From Ilumatobacteraceae bacterium (GTDB lineage: Bacteria; Actinomycetota; Acidimicrobiia; Acidimicrobiales; Ilumatobacteraceae), in contig JAHRVJ010000002.1 of assembly GCA_019090765.1 (NCBI GenBank), forward strand, positions 1 through 5,393: DNA of 5,393 bases, in the 5' to 3' direction. The position numbers and the translations under genes are program-made. Under the pieces are notes generated by a model. It saw only the letters and a list, made by a program, of their open reading frames with translations, did not search any database and was not told where the DNA came from. Below are positions 3,810 to 5,393 of the stretch, in pieces (the first letter of the stretch is position 1; each line of letters begins with the position of its first letter).

Positions 3810-5393
3810 GTGAACACGCAGGCCCCAATACGAGTGCTCGGATCAATCGAGGTCGCCAGTGACTCAGGTCCGGTATCGCTGGGAGCGCGTCAGCATGTGT
3901 TGCTCGCGGTGCTTGCCGCGAACGCTGGCTCGGTGGTTCCCGCCGACGCGCTGATCTCGGCAATCTGGCTCGACGGCGACGCTGACGACCGTGTCGGAGC
4001 GTTGCATACCCTGGTGTCGCGCCTCCGCCCTCGCCTGCCCGACGGGGCGCTGGTGACTCGATCTCCGGGCTATCTCTTGACTGCCGATCCGAATGTCCTC
4101 GACCTTGCCCGGTTCGAGCAGCTAGTCCGATCAGCTGAGGATGCACCACGAGCCGAAGCGCTCGAACTGTTTGAGCAGGCGTCGGCGCTGTGGCGCGGCC
4201 GGGCGTTCGGGACCGTCGCCGATCGGGAGGCAGTCCAACCTCGCGCCGTCGAGCTCGAAGAGCTCCGAACGATTGTGCAGGAACGACACGCCAGAACCTT
4301 GATCGACCTCGACCGGCCCCAGGAGGCGGTCGTTCTGCTCGACACCCTGATCGATGAGCATTTGTTCCGTGAGCAGCCAGTCGCGCTGGTTATGGAGGCG
4401 CTCACACGATCGGGCCGCCAGACCGACGCCCTGCGCCGGTTCTCCGCGTTTCGTAAGCGACTGGCCGAGGAGGTTGGCCTCGATCCGTCGGCCGACCTGC
4501 AGCGGATCCAGGAAGCCGTGCTCAATGACGGCTTCGCCCGGCGCCCTCGGATGCAGACCGACGAGGGTTCAACTCCCGCCCAGTTCCCGCTTCGCATGAA
4601 GCCCCGCATGATCGAGCGTCGCCCGGGGGAACCGATTGCCTACGCCCAGATCGGGTCGGGGCCGCCATTGGTCTTTATGCCGGGATGGATATCGAGTCTC
4701 GACCTCTACGCCGATGGCACCGACCCGAGAGGTGTGCTGCTGGCCCGACTTGCCGAGGACTTCACCGTCACCGTGTTCGACCGCTACGGAACCGGGCTGT
4801 CAACCGCAAAAAACGTCGACACTTCGTTGGCAGCCAGCGTCGAGGAAGTCCGAGCCATAGTCGACGTCGTTGGTCACCCCGCGACACTGGTGGCATCGAG
4901 CGCTGCTGGTCCTGCCGCTGTGCTGGCGTCGGCGGGCAACTCTGCGGTCGGCGGCATCGTTTTCCTGTGTACCTATGCAAACGGGCCGGCACTATTCACC
5001 AACCCGCAGAACAATACGAACATGATCGAGCTCGTCGAAAAGTCTTGGGGCACCGGTTCGAGAATTATCGCCGACATGATCGTGCCCGGAATCGATGCCC
5101 TCACGCGGTCTGTCTTCGCCGGTTTTCAGCGCGGTACCGCCCGGCCCGATGTTGCCGCGGGTTACGTTCGTCGGATTTTCGAGGCCGACGCGTCTTTCGC
5201 ACTCTCCCAGATCGAGCAGCCTTGCCTGATCATGCACTATCGCGGCGACTCAGCCATCCCCTACGAGGGCTCACGGCAACTCGCGCTCGGCATCGAGGAC
5301 ACCGAACTGGTCCCCCTCGAGGGTCCGTACCACACCCCGCCTCCCGAGCATGTCGAACAGATCGCAGCAATGATCTGCAGGTTCGCCAAACCC
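3810..5393 (+). CDS. SARP/BTAD transcriptional regulator fused to an alpha/beta hydrolase domain (partial, open at window end)
   Basis: From GTG 3810 the frame is open for 528 codons to the last base. Residues 5-90 form an OmpR-like winged helix of SARP type (VPADALISAIW at 43-53, recognition-helix region ALHTLVSRLRPRL at 64-76, then VTRSPGYLL at 82-90). Residues 97-240 are the bacterial transcriptional activation domain, from LDLARFEQLV to EEVGLDPSADLQRIQEAVL. After a linker of about 27 residues, 268-528 read as an alpha/beta hydrolase: oxyanion-type loop FMPGW at 289-293, VFDRYGTGLS at 322-331, nucleophile elbow VASSAAG with Ser364, acid Asp480 in YRGDSAIP, and His508 in GPYHTPP. The elbow lacks the usual glycines of G-x-S-x-G. 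The domain looks nearly complete, so the stop is probably close beyond the window unless a further domain follows. SARPs activate neighbouring, often secondary-metabolism, operons; the divergent five-gene operon is the obvious target. Whether the hydrolase senses or cleaves a ligand is unknown. Confidence 0.9.
   Translation, partial: MNTQAPIRVLGSIEVASDSGPVSLGARQHVLLAVLAANAGSVVPADALISAIWLDGDADDRVGALHTLVSRLRPRLPDGALVTRSPGYLLTADPNVLDLARFEQLVRSAEDAPRAEALELFEQASALWRGRAFGTVADREAVQPRAVELEELRTIVQERHARTLIDLDRPQEAVVLLDTLIDEHLFREQPVALVMEALTRSGRQTDALRRFSAFRKRLAEEVGLDPSADLQRIQEAVLNDGFARRPRMQTDEGSTPAQFPLRMKPRMIERRPGEPIAYAQIGSGPPLVFMPGWISSLDLYADGTDPRGVLLARLAEDFTVTVFDRYGTGLSTAKNVDTSLAASVEEVRAIVDVVGHPATLVASSAAGPAAVLASAGNSAVGGIVFLCTYANGPALFTNPQNNTNMIELVEKSWGTGSRIIADMIVPGIDALTRSVFAGFQRGTARPDVAAGYVRRIFEADASFALSQIEQPCLIMHYRGDSAIPYEGSRQLALGIEDTELVPLEGPYHTPPPEHVEQIAAMICRFAKP

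Noticed and set aside
4070..4609. Minus-strand open frame of 179 codons under the SARP-hydrolase gene
   Set aside because: It is Arg/Ser-rich composition typical of an antisense shadow, and the plus strand has continuous BTAD homology here.

Overview
The window has the look of a high-G+C actinobacterial chromosome (Actinomycetota). It has GC-rich third codon positions, overlapping start/stop codons, a SARP-type regulator, a PIG-L deacetylase of the kind common in mycothiol-producing bacteria, and a likely leaderless GTG-start gene. I cannot name a genus from the sequence alone.

Layout: two divergent transcription units leave a 117-bp gap (3693-3809). Leftward, on the minus strand, lies a tightly packed five-gene operon. 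In order of transcription it holds a class I SAM-dependent methyltransferase with METTL7/TMT1-like C-terminal features (3692-3015), a PaaI-type hotdog thioesterase (2978-2448), a zinc-dependent homocysteine S-methyltransferase (2451-1528), an acyl-CoA-dehydrogenase-fold flavoprotein that lacks the usual catalytic Glu (1435 or 1447 down to 248), and the N-terminal part of a PIG-L/LmbE zinc deacetylase (254 down to the window edge). The gaps are 36 nt, a 4-nt overlap, about 80-92 nt, and a 7-nt overlap, so co-transcription and partial translational coupling are likely. Rightward, on the plus strand, one long gene starts at GTG 3810 and runs off the end: a SARP DNA-binding plus BTAD regulator fused to an alpha/beta hydrolase domain with a recognisable Ser/Asp/His triad.

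How it may work together (inference): most of the operon products belong to families that handle sulfur, namely thiol-type methyl transfer, methyl transfer to homocysteine, thioester hydrolysis, and a deacetylase family that includes the mycothiol enzymes MshB and Mca. The flavoprotein is of a type that can be either a dehydrogenase or a monooxygenase. Working hypothesis: a SARP-controlled cassette for modifying a thiol, thioether or acyl-thioester metabolite, with the fused hydrolase domain as ligand sensor or accessory enzyme. The divergent gap carries CTGTCG direct repeats, two of them 11 bp apart, the spacing expected of SARP operators, and a -35/-10 pair that would start the regulator mRNA on its own GTG.

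A second unusual theme is short hexanucleotide tandem repeats, of a different unit each time, at three of the five operon gene starts (3654-3689, 2467-2490, 1429-1458). On the sense strand they are A/C-rich and poor in U. One of them is translated as a Thr-Ala tail of the thioesterase. No RNA genes, CRISPR arrays, insertion sequences or convincing terminators were seen.
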